From Methanobacteriota archaeon (lineage in GTDB: Archaea > Thermoplasmatota > Thermoplasmata > RBG-16-68-12), in NCBI GenBank assembly GCA_005878635.1, contig VBLS01000059.1:1-6792 (forward strand): a stretch of 6,792 bases of DNA, read 5' to 3'. Shown one piece after another: positions 5,761 through 6,792 of this stretch. The first letter of the stretch is position 1. Each line of letters begins with the position of its first letter. Under the pieces are notes generated by a model. It had not been told where the DNA came from. It made no database searches and saw only the letters and a program-made list of their open reading frames with translations. The position numbers and the translations under genes are program-made.

Positions 5761-5794
5761 CAATTCGGCGAATCTTAGATTTCTAATCGGGGAA

Positions 5795-6514
5795 TTGGGG
5801 ACCAGGAGAACAAAAGTCAGGGTCGATTCAGCGGGAATCGTTGACGTCGCGACGCCCTGGGCGGCCGGAATCTGCTCTTTCGCCATTTGGCTCTTCTTCC
5901 TGAACAAGTACGACGAAGAGCATTCAGCTCACATCGCCGACGTTCAAGCAAGCGCGTTCGATGAGATGCCCCCTCGAGCAAAGGCCGTTGGGGATCCGCC
6001 TCGTCACAATATTTACCCATATTTCGATTCCCCACCCATGGCTTACCTGCAGGTCAACGAAATAGCTGCGTTGCGGTGGTTGGAGAACGCGTTCCCGATT
6101 TCACCTTCCCCTCGCCTCGTCGATTGGGCAGAAGTCCTAAGGGATCTTTCCGCCGCGGCCGGTCTTGGCGGCGAGAATGAATGTGAATCGATGATCGAAT
6201 CGATTAGGCAGCGAGGATACTTCGAAGGCGGACGGACGTCGGGCGGAATGTTCCGGGGAAGCATCACTCCCGCGGGGCAGGAGACTCTTCGTGCACTGGA
6301 AGCCGAAGGGGCTCGGCGTCGCGCAGAGGGTTCGTTCGCAAAAAAACTCGCTCGCTACGTGGCAGTACAATCCGGTCCCATTCTCGTTCAGGCCATCGTT
6401 GGAATCGTCATCGGCGCACTGATCGGATGGATCACCGGAACGTTGCAGACCGCTCTGCTGACCGGTTTGGCGTCAGCCACTGCTGCCGGACGCGTCCCTC
6501 AGGTCCGTGTGTGA
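5795..6514 (+). CDS. Unidentified membrane-associated protein with a winged-helix-like middle
   Basis: I do not recognise a family. The 239 residues have a hydrophobic stretch near the N-terminus (about 21-36, WAAGICSFAIWLFFLN), a long soluble middle, and a strongly hydrophobic C-terminal part (about 194-228, with IVGIVIGALIGWI as the core), giving one or two membrane segments there. The middle (about 86-172) reads like a winged helix: several helices, then a recognition-like helix SMIESIRQRGYFEG, a wing with RTSGGMFRGSITPAGQ, and a final helix ETLRALEAEGARRRAEG. The ITPAG turn is common where such domains end. The start is TTG at 5795, the only usual start codon before residue 57; the frame is open back to 5726. 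Base composition is lower in GC than the minus-strand genes, suggesting separate origin. A methyltransferase relic follows directly. It could be a membrane-tethered regulator or a defence-type effector; both are guesses. Confidence 0.6.
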   Translation: MGTRRTKVRVDSAGIVDVATPWAAGICSFAIWLFFLNKYDEEHSAHIADVQASAFDEMPPRAKAVGDPPRHNIYPYFDSPPMAYLQVNEIAALRWLENAFPISPSPRLVDWAEVLRDLSAAAGLGGENECESMIESIRQRGYFEGGRTSGGMFRGSITPAGQETLRALEAEGARRRAEGSFAKKLARYVAVQSGPILVQAIVGIVIGALIGWITGTLQTALLTGLASATAAGRVPQVRV

Positions 6515-6792
6515 GCGAGCGCGCCGCCATCGGAGTCCTCATCAGCATGAACCCGCCGACCCGCGACATGGGGGAGGAGGCGGCATCTGCGGGATTCGAT
6601 ACATCCAACGAACTCGGACCGAGGAAATATCCCCGCATCCAGCTGTTCACGTTGGAGGGACTGCTGAATGGCAAGAAAGTTGACTGCCCCCCATTCGTCG
6701 CGGGTCAAGGAAACGTGACGTTCAGGCGAGCGCCCGTGGCGGGGATGGAGGATCGCTCGAAGACGAAAGCATCCTCGATCCACGAGTTAGAG
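6511..6792 (+). pseudogene. C-terminal fragment of a site-specific DNA methyltransferase (runs off window)
   Basis: The frame reads AAIGVLISMNPPTRDMGEE, then AASAGF, GPRKYPRIQLFTLEGLLNGKK and NVTFRRAPVAG. These match, from memory, the C-terminal tail of large DNA adenine/cytosine-N4 methyltransferases, where IGVFITL-PPT--M, EA-SAGFY and YPRIQILTIEELL--K recur. The SAM-binding FxGxG and catalytic DPPY regions, which lie well upstream in that family, are absent; the preceding DNA encodes the unrelated membrane-associated protein. It is therefore most likely a 5'-truncated relic. It could be translated from the GTG at 6511, which overlaps the preceding TGA as GTGA, or from the ATG at 6547. The frame remains open at the right edge, so the 3' end is not visible. 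If it is expressed, it would be a tail without enzymatic activity. Confidence 0.6.

Larger units (their letters stand above)
5546..5794. other. Divergent intergenic region with many inverted repeats
   Basis: This spacer separates purM (minus) from the plus-strand accessory gene. It contains no convincing reading frame or tRNA. From left to right it holds the purM box, a TTAACATGTTAA palindrome, GC-only inverted repeats (CGGCC-GCG-GGCCG at 5611-5623 and CGGCGCGCCG at 5651-5660), a bipartite hairpin at 5673-5704, a TTATAG sequence, a C12 tract and a second GTTAAC palindrome. Composition shifts from very GC-rich at 5603-5670 to AT-richer beyond 5761. Confidence 0.6.

Noticed and set aside
6043..6783. 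Several minus-strand frames of 74-94 codons opposite the plus-strand gene and the methyltransferase tail
   Set aside because: They show no motif and overlap each other, while the plus strand has a long frame and a recognisable methyltransferase tail.

Overview
The window is GC-rich and most likely comes from an archaeon, probably a Thermoplasmatota-like lineage. The lineage guess is inference. Three things point to Archaea. TATA-like boxes (TTTATCC, TTGAAATAG) sit about 28-29 bases upstream of several start codons. Genes at the head of transcription units have no Shine-Dalgarno sequence, while the one tightly coupled internal gene does. The methylmalonyl-CoA mutase is split, and the biotin ligase has no DNA-binding domain. 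A high-GC bacterium is not formally excluded.

Left and centre (1-5545): six genes, all on the minus strand, read from right to left. They are purM (purine synthesis); the large catalytic subunit of B12-dependent methylmalonyl-CoA mutase; methylmalonyl-CoA epimerase, overlapping the mutase stop by ATGA; an unidentified seven-helix membrane protein; a stand-alone biotin protein ligase; and the N-terminal half of a propionyl-CoA/acyl-CoA carboxylase carboxyltransferase, cut by the left edge. Apart from purM and the membrane protein these make one pathway. The carboxylase turns propionyl-CoA into (S)-methylmalonyl-CoA, the ligase biotinylates its carrier protein, the epimerase gives the (R) form, and the mutase makes succinyl-CoA. 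The B12-binding small mutase subunit, the biotin carboxylase and the biotin carrier are not in the window.

Middle (5546-5794): a divergent intergenic region of about 250 bases. It holds the purM promoter, two related GTTAAC-centred palindromes about 160 bases apart, very GC-rich inverted repeats, one two-part hairpin and a 12-base C tract followed by GGGG.

Right (5795-6792): plus-strand DNA that is visibly less GC-rich and looks accessory. It holds an unidentified protein with hydrophobic segments near both ends and a winged-helix-like middle. A short reading frame follows immediately; it matches only the C-terminal end of a site-specific DNA methyltransferase, so the catalytic body is missing and the frame looks like a relic. 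This half-window resembles a remodelled genomic-island edge beside a conserved metabolic cluster.
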